The notes: a model not told the origin generated them from the letters alone. A stretch of 14,575 bases of DNA from CAYWEP01 sp964613075 (GCA_964613075.1 CAZTFV010000031.1:1-14575); one strand, 5' to 3'. Positions 1 through 6,520 are shown, counted from the stretch's first letter. Translations and numbers: made by a program.

Positions 1-60
1 TGTAGTCTTACTTATGCCAACGCACAAAGCGAAATTAGGAAGTAAAATGTTTTAAAGTAT

Positions 61-160
61 TATTGCGAGCTTGTCGAGAAATACTTGTCATTCTGGAGGG
101 AGCAAAGCGACCGATAGAATCTCATATAAAAGTAGACCTTATCGCTTCGCTCGAAGAATA
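61..160. repeat. Remnants of interspersed hairpin repeat
   Basis: The stretch carries TTGCGAGCTTGTCGAGAA, then TGTCATTCTGGAGGGAGC, then CGATAGAATCTCAT and TTCGCTTCGCTCGAAG-like pieces. The same vocabulary (GTCATTCTGG, GATAGAATC, CTTCG-rich loops) recurs at 2109-2235, 10561-10617 and 12979-13064. It looks like a decayed copy of that intergenic repeat family. No ORF in positions 1-238 is credible: the antisense reading frame here merely translates the repeat. Confidence 0.55.
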
Positions 161-161
161 G

Positions 162-170
162 TGATATGAT
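162..170 (+). promoter_or_regulatory. Candidate extended -10 promoter for proS
   Basis: TGaTATGAT matches an extended -10 (TGnTATAAT) with one mismatch in the hexamer. No good -35 lies 17-18 nt upstream. It would give a leader of about 60 nt before the proS start and lies just downstream of the repeat remnants. Confidence 0.35.
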
Positions 171-204
171 AAACTAAACAGTATGAGATACTCACAATTA
201 TTTC

Positions 205-226
205 TCCTTCGACAAGCTCAGGACGA
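205..226 (+). repeat. TTCGACAAGCTCAGG short repeat
   Basis: TCCTTCGACAAGCTCAGGAC belongs to the short repeat also seen at 2821-2846, 8240-8269 and, inverted, at 10575-10601. It ends just before the AAGG (228-231) that serves as the proS ribosome binding site, so the repeat lies inside the proS 5' leader. Confidence 0.7.
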
Positions 227-238
227 AAAGGAATAGAT

Positions 239-1441
239 ATGAAATATTCAGTGCTTTTCGCAAAAACACAAAAAACTTCCCCGCGGGATGAGGTGTCAGT
301 GAATGCGAAATACCTGCTTCGAGGCGGGTTTATCGATAAACTGATGGCCGGATCGTATACGCTTCTGCCGCTTGGGAGACGAGTTGAGAGAAAGATTGAG
401 CAAATCATCCGGGAGGAGATGGATGCGACGGGCGCACAGGAGGTTCTCATGCCGCTTCTTCATCCCAAAGAGATCTGGAATGAGACAGGTCGCTGGGATT
501 CTGCAAAAGAGGTGATGTATCAGTTTGAAAAAGACGAGAAAGCATATGCGCTCTCATTCACCCATGAGGAAATCGTCATGGATCTTATCCGAAAACACGC
601 GGGGAGCTACAAAGATTTTCCTGTCAAGGTCTACCATTTCTCAACCAAATTCCGTCAGGAACTTCGGGCAAAATCCGGAATTTTGCGCGCGCGGGAATTT
701 CTTATGAAAGATCTCTATAGCGCGCATGTGTCAGAGGAAAATCTCATGAAGTATTATTGGGAAGTAGCAGATGCGTACATGAAAATCTTCAAACGCATCG
801 GTTTGCATATAGTCATCGCGGAAGCTGCAGGAGGCGTGTTTACCAAACAAAATACCCATGAATTCCAGGTCATTTGCGATTCGGGCGAGGATACAATTTA
901 TCACAAAACAGGTTGGAAATATTACAAAAATAAAGAAATTATGACTGACGAAGAACTGAATGACCCAGAGGTAAAAGCGGTCCAGGCAATTGAGGTCGGC
1001 AATATCTTTCCGCTTGGCACTATGTATTCTGAAAAGATGAACGCGCTTTTTACCGATCATGATGGTAGTCGTAGACCATTGTGGTTTGGGAGTTATGGTA
1101 TCGGCCCGACGCGCACAATGGGAGCAATTGTCGAAGTGTCACACGATGACAAGGGTATTATTTGGCCAAAGTCTGTTGCTCCGTATCAAGTTTATCTGGT
1201 TGGCCTGAATGAAAAGGCCAATGACGTATATGAAAAGCTTGAAAAAGCGGATATTGAAGTGTTGTATGACGATCGGGAGGACGTAGGCGCTGGGCAAAAA
1301 TTTGCAGATGCAGATCTCATCGGCATTCCTGTCCGTTTGGTAGTTTCACAAAAGACTGGAGATAAAATAGAGTGGAAAAATAGAAATTCAGAAAAAACCG
1401 AGCTATTGTCCCTAGACGAAGCCCTCAATAAACTCCACTGA
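239..1441 (+). CDS. proS: Prolyl-tRNA synthetase, short form without the editing insertion
   Basis: Charges tRNA-Pro with proline using ATP in the cytoplasm (class IIa aminoacyl-tRNA synthetase). The N-terminus aligns with bacterial ProRS (LFAKT at residues 6-10, LLRGGF at 26-31, AGSYTLLPLG at 37-46). Motif 1 lies around residues 65-80, motif 2 around 137-161 (FRQE...REFLMKDLYS) and motif 3 around 284-299 (GSYGIGPTRTMG). A HGTP-type anticodon-binding domain fills about 315-400. At 400 aa it is much shorter than the usual ~570-aa bacterial enzyme. Only ~120 residues separate motifs 2 and 3, so the INS domain that hydrolyses Ala-tRNA-Pro is missing, as in short alphaproteobacterial-type ProRS. 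ATG 239 is preceded by AAGG with 7-nt spacing. The stop lies 4 nt from the convergent gene's stop, with no visible terminator. Confidence 0.96.
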   Translation: MKYSVLFAKTQKTSPRDEVSVNAKYLLRGGFIDKLMAGSYTLLPLGRRVERKIEQIIREEMDATGAQEVLMPLLHPKEIWNETGRWDSAKEVMYQFEKDEKAYALSFTHEEIVMDLIRKHAGSYKDFPVKVYHFSTKFRQELRAKSGILRAREFLMKDLYSAHVSEENLMKYYWEVADAYMKIFKRIGLHIVIAEAAGGVFTKQNTHEFQVICDSGEDTIYHKTGWKYYKNKEIMTDEELNDPEVKAVQAIEVGNIFPLGTMYSEKMNALFTDHDGSRRPLWFGSYGIGPTRTMGAIVEVSHDDKGIIWPKSVAPYQVYLVGLNEKANDVYEKLEKADIEVLYDDREDVGAGQKFADADLIGIPVRLVVSQKTGDKIEWKNRNSEKTELLSLDEALNKLH

Positions 1442-1445
1442 CGAG

Positions 1446-2069
1446 TTATTGAGTAAATTTGAAGGTAGTAAGAAATTGCTGAAACTCGTCGTTGGATTGT
1501 TTTAACGGAGTATAGATTTGGATATAGGGTTGAGTAACTGTTTGGACAATTTCAAACTCATACAATGGACCTGTATGAAGTACGGAAAAACGGACTGCGT
1601 TAACACTATCTATTTTTGTTGAAGAGATTGTTTCTCCATTAATGCTATTCATCAGACATTCAATCCCAGGCTTTGAGTCATCTCTACAAACAGGCAGCGT
1701 ATTATACGAATAAAAATCCGTTCTATTTTTTGAGATGTGAATAAGATCTGTTCCAAGTCCAAGCTCATCTTTTGTCATCCATATTCCGTTACCTTTTTCT
1801 TTAACAGATTTGTACTCGGTTGGATATTTAAATTCAATGCCAAGTCTACCGCTCGTGTAGGACTTCCATATTGACTGATCAGGTGTTGGGGTGGGGTGGC
1901 GTTTTTCGGCCATGAGTTGTTCTTCCATTTGCATGATCTTTATATTGATAAGCATTTGGTTATACTGCATGCCAAAATAAAATCCTAAAATAGGAAGGGC
2001 AATAAAAAGGATAAAAGCAATTGCTTTGGAAAGCGGCGTGACAGTTGTTAATTCTTTCGGAAGCTTCAC
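1446..2069 (-). CDS. Membrane-anchored hypothetical protein (207 aa) with extracytoplasmic domain
   Basis: I do not recognise a specific function. The N-terminus (KELTTVTPLSK) followed by a hydrophobic helix at about residues 15-34 is typical of a widespread Patescibacteria single-pass membrane protein type. A proline/threonine linker (HPTPTPDQS, about 58-66) leads to a C-terminal domain whose beginning (LGIEFKYPTEY) resembles PsbP-like extracytoplasmic modules. The protein at 10918-11661 has the same plan. The two cysteines (CRDD and IECLM) could form a disulfide outside the cell. The start is GTG at 2069. It is favoured over internal ATGs because it begins the conserved N-terminal motif and sits 6 nt from a good -10 box. 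Convergent with proS. Confidence 0.85.
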   Translation of the reverse strand: MKLPKELTTVTPLSKAIAFILFIALPILGFYFGMQYNQMLINIKIMQMEEQLMAEKRHPTPTPDQSIWKSYTSGRLGIEFKYPTEYKSVKEKGNGIWMTKDELGLGTDLIHISKNRTDFYSYNTLPVCRDDSKPGIECLMNSINGETISSTKIDSVNAVRFSVLHTGPLYEFEIVQTVTQPYIQIYTPLKQSNDEFQQFLTTFKFTQ

Positions 2070-2075
2070 AGATCC

Positions 2076-2104
2076 AGTATTGCAGATCTAATAACACTCG
2101 TCAA
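2076..2104 (-). promoter_or_regulatory. Promoter giving a leaderless mRNA for the 1446-2069 gene
   Basis: Read on the minus strand: TTGACG (2104-2099), a 17-nt spacer, AATACT (2081-2076), then only 6 nt (GGATCT) before the GTG start. Transcription starting ~7 nt after the -10 would begin at the start codon. No Shine-Dalgarno is present. Confidence 0.6.
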
Positions 2105-2108
2105 CAAA

Positions 2109-2235
2109 GTTGTCATCCTGGAGCAAAACGCAGTGGAGCGATAGGATCCCATTGAGATTCTATCGGCCTTCGGCCTCCAGAATGACAGATAGAGATTGCT
2201 TCGTCCTCGCCTAAGGCGAGTTCCTCGCAATGACA
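2109..2235. repeat. Interspersed palindromic repeat, two units
   Basis: Two hairpin-prone units lie side by side. One runs from TTGTCATCCTGGAGC through GATTCTATCGGCCTTCGGCC to CCAGAATGACA (about 2109-2186). The other runs from GATTGCTTCGTCCTCGCC through AAGGCGAG to TCCTCGCAATGACA (about 2192-2235). GGCC-TTCG-GGCC-like and CTCGCC/GGCGAG stems are visible. This is the GTCATTGCGAGG-type repeat also found at 12979-13064. It fills the gap between two minus-strand genes. Confidence 0.75.
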
Positions 2236-2241
2236 TGGGGA

Positions 2242-2661
2242 TCAGAACGGTAGCGGGAAGGGGGTTTGGAAGTTAAGAATTTTTATCCAGAAAAGTGTGT
2301 ATGCCAGGATAAAGACAATGCCGGCAATAATATATACAACTGTCATTATAGATGATCCGCCGCTTGCCGCCTTTGCCGCAGTACCTGCGGTGTGCACAGA
2401 GCCCGCAGCAACACCAGAAGCACCTTCTGACACAACTGATGCAGTAGGTTGTACAATAGTAGTAGGTGTAAATGTAGAGGGAGCAGGTTGGCTGACAAAC
2501 GGAGATGAAGAAGCCTGTGGCTGAGTTTGAGAAGCCGGCTGGGCAACTGGTTGAGAAGCTGGACTCGCAGCAGGTTGCACCGTTGCAGTAGACATTCCCA
2601 TTACACGTTCATACGCTTCTTTCAGCTTGGGATCAAGATTGGCAGGAGTCTTCTGATCCAT
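2242..2661 (-). CDS. Small Pro/Ser/Ala-rich single-pass membrane protein
   Basis: Function unknown. The 139-aa product starts MDQKTPANLDPKLKEAYERV, a charged amphipathic segment. It continues with a low-complexity linker of about 75 residues rich in Pro, Gln, Ser, Ala and Thr, then a Gly/Ala stretch, and ends with one membrane helix (about 104-128) and a short PFPLPF tail. The frame is open back to 2754. I choose ATG 2661 because a TTGACA/GATGAT promoter lies just upstream and overlaps the alternative ATGs at 2685 and 2682. The latter two would add 8 or 7 residues. Composition suggests a C-terminally anchored protein with its N-terminus in the cytoplasm (inference). Confidence 0.72.
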   Translation of the reverse strand: MDQKTPANLDPKLKEAYERVMGMSTATVQPAASPASQPVAQPASQTQPQASSSPFVSQPAPSTFTPTTIVQPTASVVSEGASGVAAGSVHTAGTAAKAASGGSSIMTVVYIIAGIVFILAYTLFWIKILNFQTPFPLPF

Positions 2662-2677
2662 AAATGTATCTGAATTA

Positions 2678-2706
2678 ATCATCATGCATTCTTTAATCTT
2701 TGTCAA
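2678..2706 (-). promoter_or_regulatory. Candidate sigma70-type promoter of the 2242-2661 gene
   Basis: On the minus strand TTGACA (2706-2701) is followed by a 17-nt spacer and GATGAT (2683-2678, 4 of 6 consensus). The predicted start of transcription is near 2671, about 10 nt before ATG 2661, so the leader would be very short. Confidence 0.5.
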
Positions 2707-2775
2707 GTAATATGGCCTTCCTTTTCTGCTAACTTTTGAGTTTTGACTTCGCATTCTGTATACTACAACAGATGC

Positions 2776-2879
2776 CCATTCGACTCTCCCGATTAAATCG
2801 GGATCGCTCAGGGCAATAGTCCTTCGACAGGCTCAGGATTTGAGGATGCTGAGTGAAATCGAAGCATGAGTTTATCGAA
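2776..2879. repeat. Cluster of TTCGAC...CTCAGG repeats abutting a start codon
   Basis: CATTCGACTC, the palindrome TCCCGATTAAATCGGGA and CGCTCAGGGCAA are followed by CCTTCGACAGGCTCAGGA (2821-2838). Then come inverted forms (TGAGTGAAATCGAAG and GAGTTTATCGAA, 2849-2879). The cluster ends 3 nt before the ATG at 2882, so the downstream gene's promoter and leader must lie within or overlap repeat DNA. Confidence 0.65.
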
Positions 2880-2881
2880 CT

Positions 2882-3784
2882 ATGAAAATTATTGTTACCC
2901 ATACCTCTCCCGACTGGGATGCGATAGGCTCAGTCTGGGTGCTGAAAAAATACCTGGCCGGATGGCAGCATGCAGTTGTTGAATTTATCCCTGCGGGTGA
3001 AATAAGTGATAGGATTAAAGGAAAGCAAGTCGAATACCACGGCGCAGTCGTCAAAATCGGCGATGATGAAATAATCCACGTTGACACCGGCATGGGGCCT
3101 TTGGATCACCACCAGACAGAAAGGCAGGATGTCTCAGCAGCAGGTCTTGCCTGGCAATATATACAAAAAGGGCTTGAAAAAGCAGGCGATCATTTTACAA
3201 GCGAGCACAAAGAGGCAGTTTCCCGCATGATAAAAATCATAGTTGATACAGATCATTTTAGAGAAATCTTCTGGCCGGATTCGGCAAGTGATTACATTGA
3301 TTTCTCGGTTCTTGCCGCGCTTGACGGGATGAAGCTCATGCGGCCTGACCAGGACAGCTATTATGTGGAGTGGGGAGTTGAGACACTCAACAGTTTACTT
3401 CACTATTTTGAAAATAAAATCTGGGCAGAGCGGGAAATCGCCATCAATGGCCGGGAATTTACCACTAAATGGGGCAAGGCAATAGGATTTGAAACCATCA
3501 ACGACTCGGTGATAAAACTCGCGCAGAAAAAAGGCTACATGCTGGCCGTGAGGAAAGATCCGAGAAAAGGGTATGTCCGCATTAAAGCAAGACCCTCAGA
3601 AACAGGGAAAAATGAGGTAGATTTGACATTGGCATGCGAAAAGTTAAAGAAAATTGACCCTGGAGCAACGTGGTATTTACATGTCTCAAAAAAAATGCTA
3701 TTAAATGGGACAGTGAAGAATCCGAAGATGACACCGACGAAATTAACATTAGATGAGATAATAAAGGTACTGGAGACGATATAA
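2882..3784 (+). CDS. DHH-like phosphoesterase, MYG1-like
   Basis: The 300-aa protein carries DHH-type metal-binding motifs. HTSPDWDAIGS (residues 7-17) matches the N-terminal D-x-D-x-x-G-S signature. VDTGMGPLDHHQ (67-78) holds the DHH triad, SAAGLAW (85-91) follows it as in MYG1-like proteins, and VDTDH (121-125) supplies a further Asp/His site. DHH proteins are Mn-dependent phosphoesterases or exonucleases acting on nucleotides, oligonucleotides or polyphosphate. The substrate here is not deducible. The C-terminal half lacks an evident DHHA1 GGGH motif and instead has a domain with GYVRIKARPSETG, so it may be a lineage variant. No Shine-Dalgarno is visible. ATG 2882 immediately follows repeat DNA and begins exactly at the family's first strand. 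Confidence 0.78.
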   Translation: MKIIVTHTSPDWDAIGSVWVLKKYLAGWQHAVVEFIPAGEISDRIKGKQVEYHGAVVKIGDDEIIHVDTGMGPLDHHQTERQDVSAAGLAWQYIQKGLEKAGDHFTSEHKEAVSRMIKIIVDTDHFREIFWPDSASDYIDFSVLAALDGMKLMRPDQDSYYVEWGVETLNSLLHYFENKIWAEREIAINGREFTTKWGKAIGFETINDSVIKLAQKKGYMLAVRKDPRKGYVRIKARPSETGKNEVDLTLACEKLKKIDPGATWYLHVSKKMLLNGTVKNPKMTPTKLTLDEIIKVLETI

Positions 3785-3906
3785 ATTAACCTAATTAATC
3801 TAATTAACCTAATTATTCTAAAGAAGTACCAATGACCAAATGTTTAGAAATTTAAATAAATTAGGGTTTTATTAGGTCAATTAGAAATTAGGAATTAGAA
3901 ATTTCT
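3784..3906. repeat. AT-rich CTAATT/AATTAG repeat spacer
   Basis: The gap consists almost wholly of TTAACCTAATT- and AATTAGAAATT-type units, CTAATT-rich on the left and AATTAG-rich on the right, forming a long imperfect inverted repeat. Related spacers occur at 6345-6475 and 8697-8792. No promoter or SD stands out, and the repeat runs up to the HIT gene's start. Confidence 0.65.
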
Positions 3907-4230
3907 ATGGATTGTATTTTCTGTAAAATCGCCAATAGTGAAATTCCCAAGGAGTTCATCTATGAGGACGAAGACATCATGGTCTTTCCAGACATCAAGC
4001 CGATAAAGCCAGTGCATCTTCTTATCATGCCCAAAAAGCACGTCCCGGATTTTCTTGATGCAGATCCTGTGCTTTTTGAAAAATTAGGACGCGTCGTCCA
4101 GCACATGATAAGAAAAGAGGGTTTACAGGATAGAGGCTATCGGCTTATTGTCAATGGTGGCGGCGCGCAAATCGTCAACCATCTCCACGTCCACCTCACC
4201 GGGCCATGGGCTCGCCCCGCTGAGCTTTAG
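3907..4230 (+). CDS. HIT-family nucleotide hydrolase/transferase
   Basis: Histidine-triad protein of 107 aa, close to the ~110-115 aa of bacterial HINT-type members, which hydrolyse nucleoside phosphoramidates or related AMP conjugates. CIFCKI (residues 3-8) supplies the CxxC often paired with His45 in zinc binding. YEDEDIMVFPDIKPIKPVH (19-37) is the typical first half. The catalytic triad HLHVHL lies at 92-97. The C-terminus ends GPWARPAEL rather than the more common IGGR-like tail. ATG 3907 lacks a Shine-Dalgarno and follows repeat DNA. The physiological substrate cannot be read from sequence. Confidence 0.93.
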   Translation: MDCIFCKIANSEIPKEFIYEDEDIMVFPDIKPIKPVHLLIMPKKHVPDFLDADPVLFEKLGRVVQHMIRKEGLQDRGYRLIVNGGGAQIVNHLHVHLTGPWARPAEL

Positions 4231-4305
4231 CGAACTGGGCGGAAAGCCGTGGCGATGTAAAAAGACCGGGTAGTGTCCTAATTTGATTTTCTTGTATTGT
4301 AGTGC

Positions 4306-4334
4306 TTGACCGCTAAAGGAACATGTGTTACCAT
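4306..4334 (+). promoter_or_regulatory. Promoter of the AT-rich protease cassette
   Basis: TTGACC (4306-4311), a 17-nt spacer and TACCAT (4329-4334) end 6 nt before ATG 4341. The geometry predicts transcription starting at or next to that ATG. This rejects the upstream in-frame ATG at 4323, which would lie inside the promoter. Confidence 0.62.
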
Positions 4335-4340
4335 GTAGCC

Positions 4341-4529
4341 ATGGACATGAATAAATTAGCAAAAAAGATAACGACAGAAGCCACAAAGGAAAAAAATCCC
4401 GCTGCTGTTGAACTTGGTCGATTGGGTGGCAAAAAAGGTGGTCCAGCTCGTGCAAAAAAATTAACTGCTAGCCAAAGAAGTAAAATTGCAAAAGATGCAG
4501 CATTAAAGCGTTGGAATAAGAAAGGTTAA
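4341..4529 (+). CDS. Small basic GRLGGKKGG-type protein, cassette gene 1
   Basis: The 62-aa, strongly basic product has a short segment (LGRLGGKKGGPARAKKL, then RSKIAKDAALKRW) seen in many small bacterial proteins of unknown function. The Gly/Lys repeats and final Lys-Arg-Trp pattern would suit nucleic-acid binding, but that is inference. It opens a run of three same-strand genes that share an AT-rich composition unlike the flanks. ATG 4341 is chosen because it lies 6 nt after the -10 box; ATG 4347 is also possible. AAAGG near its 3' end (4521-4525) could serve as SD for the next gene, so the two are probably co-translated. Confidence 0.78.
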   Translation: MDMNKLAKKITTEATKEKNPAAVELGRLGGKKGGPARAKKLTASQRSKIAKDAALKRWNKKG

Positions 4530-4530
4530 A

Positions 4531-5442
4531 ACGTTTATAAAAAAAACAACAGTACCGTTAACCGCTAATGAATTTATTGAACAGCAACTTGATAAACATC
4601 TAGAAGAATTAGAGCAAGCTCTCAAATCTGATGTTTTAACCTTTGTGGGCGATTTAGTTGGTGCTGTAGATGATGTAATAAAAAATGTTATTGAACAAAA
4701 ACGTCAGGATTCAAAAAAATATGATAAGCTGACAATAATAATGACAACTAATGGTGGATTTATAGAAGTTGTACATAGAATAGTTGATACTTTACGTCAT
4801 CACTATAATGTTATAGATTTTATAATTCCAAATTATGCATTTTCAGCCGGAACTGTGCTTGCAATGTCGGGAGATGCAATATTTATGAATTACTATTCTC
4901 GTTTAGGACCAATAGACCCTCAATATGAAACCCCTGAAGGGAGAACTGTCCCTGCTTTAGGGTATTTGAGACAGTATGAGCGATTGCTTGATAAGGCAAG
5001 AGATGGTAGTATTACATTACCGGAAGTTCAGTTAATGATTGAAGGTTTTGACCAAGCAGAACTTTATAAATATGAACAGGCAAGAGAGCTTTCTATCTCA
5101 TTACTTAAAGACTGGCTTGTGAAATATAAATTTAAGAATTGGACGAAAACGAATACAAGGGGTAAAACAGTTACTCCTTCTATGAAGAAAAAGAGAGCAG
5201 CAGAAATAGCTAAGATATTAAATGATACAGACAAATGGCATACACATGGTTACGGGATATCAATGGACGTTTTGCGTAAAGACCTTAAATTAGTTATAGA
5301 CGATTTCAGTACAGATCAACAATTAAATGATAAGATTAAAGAATATACTACTCTTTTAGATGACTATATGTCTAAAATGACACAATTAGGTATAGTTCAG
5401 GTTGTCGGAAACTATCAAGTATTTCATGAACATTTACACTAA
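4531..5442 (+). CDS. SDH_sah-family ClpP-fold serine protease (start codon uncertain)
   Basis: Predicted soluble protease/peptidase of the ClpP/crotonase fold, SDH_sah (serine dehydrogenase proteinase) type. With residues counted from GTG 4645, TNGG (35-38) forms the oxyanion loop, FSAGT (66-70) holds nucleophile Ser67, and RLGPIDPQ (86-93) is the family signature. QAELYKYEQARELS and KWHTHGYGISMDVLRKDLK are further conserved blocks. The frame is open back to 4507, and the upstream codons encode plausible family sequence (EFIEQQLDKHLEELEQ, KSDVLTFVGDL), so GTG 4645 is too far in. No ATG, GTG or TTG exists in frame between 4507 and 4645. AAAGG (4521-4525) sits 5 nt before ACG 4531, which I take as the likely start: a rare ACG start, or an ATG altered by one base. 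A +1 shift from gene 1 is the alternative. Translation from 4531 gives 303 aa. Confidence 0.82.
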   Translation, partial: TFIKKTTVPLTANEFIEQQLDKHLEELEQALKSDVLTFVGDLVGAVDDVIKNVIEQKRQDSKKYDKLTIIMTTNGGFIEVVHRIVDTLRHHYNVIDFIIPNYAFSAGTVLAMSGDAIFMNYYSRLGPIDPQYETPEGRTVPALGYLRQYERLLDKARDGSITLPEVQLMIEGFDQAELYKYEQARELSISLLKDWLVKYKFKNWTKTNTRGKTVTPSMKKKRAAEIAKILNDTDKWHTHGYGISMDVLRKDLKLVIDDFSTDQQLNDKIKEYTTLLDDYMSKMTQLGIVQVVGNYQVFHEHLH

Positions 5443-5444
5443 TT

Positions 5445-5669
5445 ATGCCAAAAGCTATTACATTAAACGAAATATTATCTTTAAACCCACAGATTGACGA
5501 AAAATTGCTTAAGAAAGCAAGGGATTTGCGTCGTGAACTTCACCAACTGGGAGTTAATAGTCGTGGTTATAATCTAGCATCTCCTTTTCGTCGTCGGCAT
5601 AAACCCATATCAAAAAGAGAAAGTCATGATCCTCGATCAGTACAAGTAGATCATTCAAAAAGAATATAA
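5445..5669 (+). CDS. Small protein downstream of the protease, cassette gene 3
   Basis: A 74-aa basic product beginning 2 nt after the protease stop codon, so almost certainly translationally coupled to it. It has a predicted helix (EKLLKKARDLRRELHQL, about 19-35) followed by GVNSRGYNLASPFRRRH, a tail that resembles short uncharacterised bacterial proteins. The last ~20 residues are polar and probably disordered. No membrane segment or known catalytic motif is visible. Its fixed position suggests a partner or regulator of the protease (inference). Confidence 0.7.
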   Translation: MPKAITLNEILSLNPQIDEKLLKKARDLRRELHQLGVNSRGYNLASPFRRRHKPISKRESHDPRSVQVDHSKRI

Positions 5670-5689
5670 AAGTATAATTGCTTTTTAAT

Positions 5690-5931
5690 TCTCCTATAGA
5701 ATAATTTCCTTTATATTGTATTTTACAAGGTAATCCAGATAAAAAAAGTGTTTCAACAAGTTATGTTGAACGACAAAATTTAACAATTCATGCATTACAA
5801 CTTTTGCAGACCTCGCAAAACGCTTAATAAAGAAAAAAGTCTAGGTATAACCCCAGCTATGGCAGCAGGGTGTAGTAAATAGAGTCTGGAAAAGTCCTCT
5901 TATAGTTTACATCCACAAAAAATTGGAGTAA
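5690..5931 (+). pseudogene. Degraded IS1-like transposase C-terminal remnant
   Basis: The frame from 5723 reads LQGNPDKKSVSTSYVERQNL and then TI. GNPD...STSYVERQNLT is the hallmark block of IS1-like DDE transposases. The following bases (CATTACAACTTTTGCAGACC) preserve the DNA of the MRRFTRLTNAF block but are frameshifted and reach TAA. About 40 codons that normally follow are missing. Coding resumes near 5842 with LGITPAMAAG, the family's TPAMAAGV block, and after another frameshift ends RVWKSPLIV up to TAA 5929. Weak similarity may start near 5690. The gene lacks its catalytic N-terminal half and cannot be active. It marks a past insertion next to the AT-rich cassette. Confidence 0.82.
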
Positions 5932-6090
5932 AATGGATAGTTACCAATCGGTTAAATGACAAGGGATTCGTCCTCCTGATCTTACCGCTCGCCTTCAGGT
6001 ACTATTCGTACACGGCTCGCGTAGCGATCTTAGGAGGATGCTGAAACTCTACAACTCACTAGCTGACGCGTTCGTTAAGAGTTTCTAGCA
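5932..6090 (+). other. rpsU upstream region with inverted repeats
   Basis: Of the 441 bases between the cassette and rpsU (5670-6110), the first half holds the transposase remnant. This part holds an imperfect inverted repeat: TCCTCCTGATCTTA from 5971 pairs with GATCTTAGGAGGA at 6026-6038. A smaller one pairs AAACTCT (6044-6050) with AGAGTTT (6078-6084). The latter lies just before the rpsU SD and could form a leader stem. No tRNA or open gene is seen. Confidence 0.45.
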
Positions 6091-6099
6091 AAGGGGGTG
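6091..6099 (+). promoter_or_regulatory. Shine-Dalgarno of rpsU
   Basis: AAGGGGGTG lies 11 nt before ATG 6111 and pairs well with a standard 16S 3' end (GGGGGTG/CACCTCC with one mismatch). The site shows that SD-led initiation exists in this genome beside apparently leaderless genes. Confidence 0.65.
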
Positions 6100-6110
6100 T
6101 ATTATTTATT

Positions 6111-6293
6111 ATGGTATACGTAAGACGCGCGCCGGGTGAGAGCGATGATGCAATTATCCGGAAATTTGTCAGAAAAGTTATTGATGCAGGAATTGTCAAT
6201 GAAGCCAAACGCCGACAATTCTATCTGAAGCCCTCGCTTGCGAAAAAACTCAAGCAAGAGGAAGCAAGACGGAATAGGAAGAGGATTGTTTGA
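6111..6293 (+). CDS. rpsU: 30S ribosomal protein bS21
   Basis: A 60-aa highly basic ribosomal small-subunit protein that sits near the anti-Shine-Dalgarno end of 16S rRNA. The N-terminal half (ESDDAIIRKFVRKVIDAGIV) and the central EAKRRQFYLKPS match the bS21 pattern, with a Lys/Arg-rich C-terminal helix ending RRNRKRIV. Length is at the short end of the 58-71 aa family range. It has a strong SD and its own leader, and is separated from ybeY by a repeat-rich 227-bp spacer, so it is probably a single-gene unit. Confidence 0.92.
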   Translation: MVYVRRAPGESDDAIIRKFVRKVIDAGIVNEAKRRQFYLKPSLAKKLKQEEARRNRKRIV

Positions 6294-6344
6294 CCCGTTT
6301 TTAGCAATTCTGTTTAGTATAGTCTTATCCTTGCTTAGGGTGTT

Positions 6345-6475
6345 TGAAATTCCTAATTTCTAATGTCTAAGTTCTAATAAAAATCCCAATGCTTAAATTC
6401 CAAATTATTTAGACATTTTTGTCATTTGTCATTTTATTAGATATTAGGTTAATTAGGAATTAGACATTTGGTGAG
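6345..6475. repeat. AT-rich repeat spacer between rpsU and ybeY
   Basis: AAATTCCTAATTTCTAATG, AAGTTCTAATAAAAATCCC, then TAGACATTTTTGTCATTTGT and TTAATTAGGAATTAGACATT. The left side is CTAATT-rich and the right side AATTAG-rich, giving an imperfect long inverted repeat like those at 3784-3906 and 8697-8792. Nothing in it looks coding. Confidence 0.65.
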
Positions 6476-6520
6476 TTTGCTAAAATTGACTTGTTCAACC
6501 ATGACAAAAACCCCACTTAT

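Noticed and set aside
139..450. 103-aa antisense frame over the proS start, containing RPELVEG
   Set aside because: The peptide is a translation of the TTCGACAAGCTCAGG repeat and the frame overlaps the certain proS gene; no start signal.
2662..2754. Longer N-terminus for the 2242 gene
   Set aside because: The added residues are basic and unlike the rest, and they overlap the TTGACA promoter.
4323..4341. Upstream in-frame ATG 4323 for the basic cassette protein
   Set aside because: It lies within the spacer of the TTGACC/TACCAT promoter; ATG 4341 fits the start distance seen at other genes.
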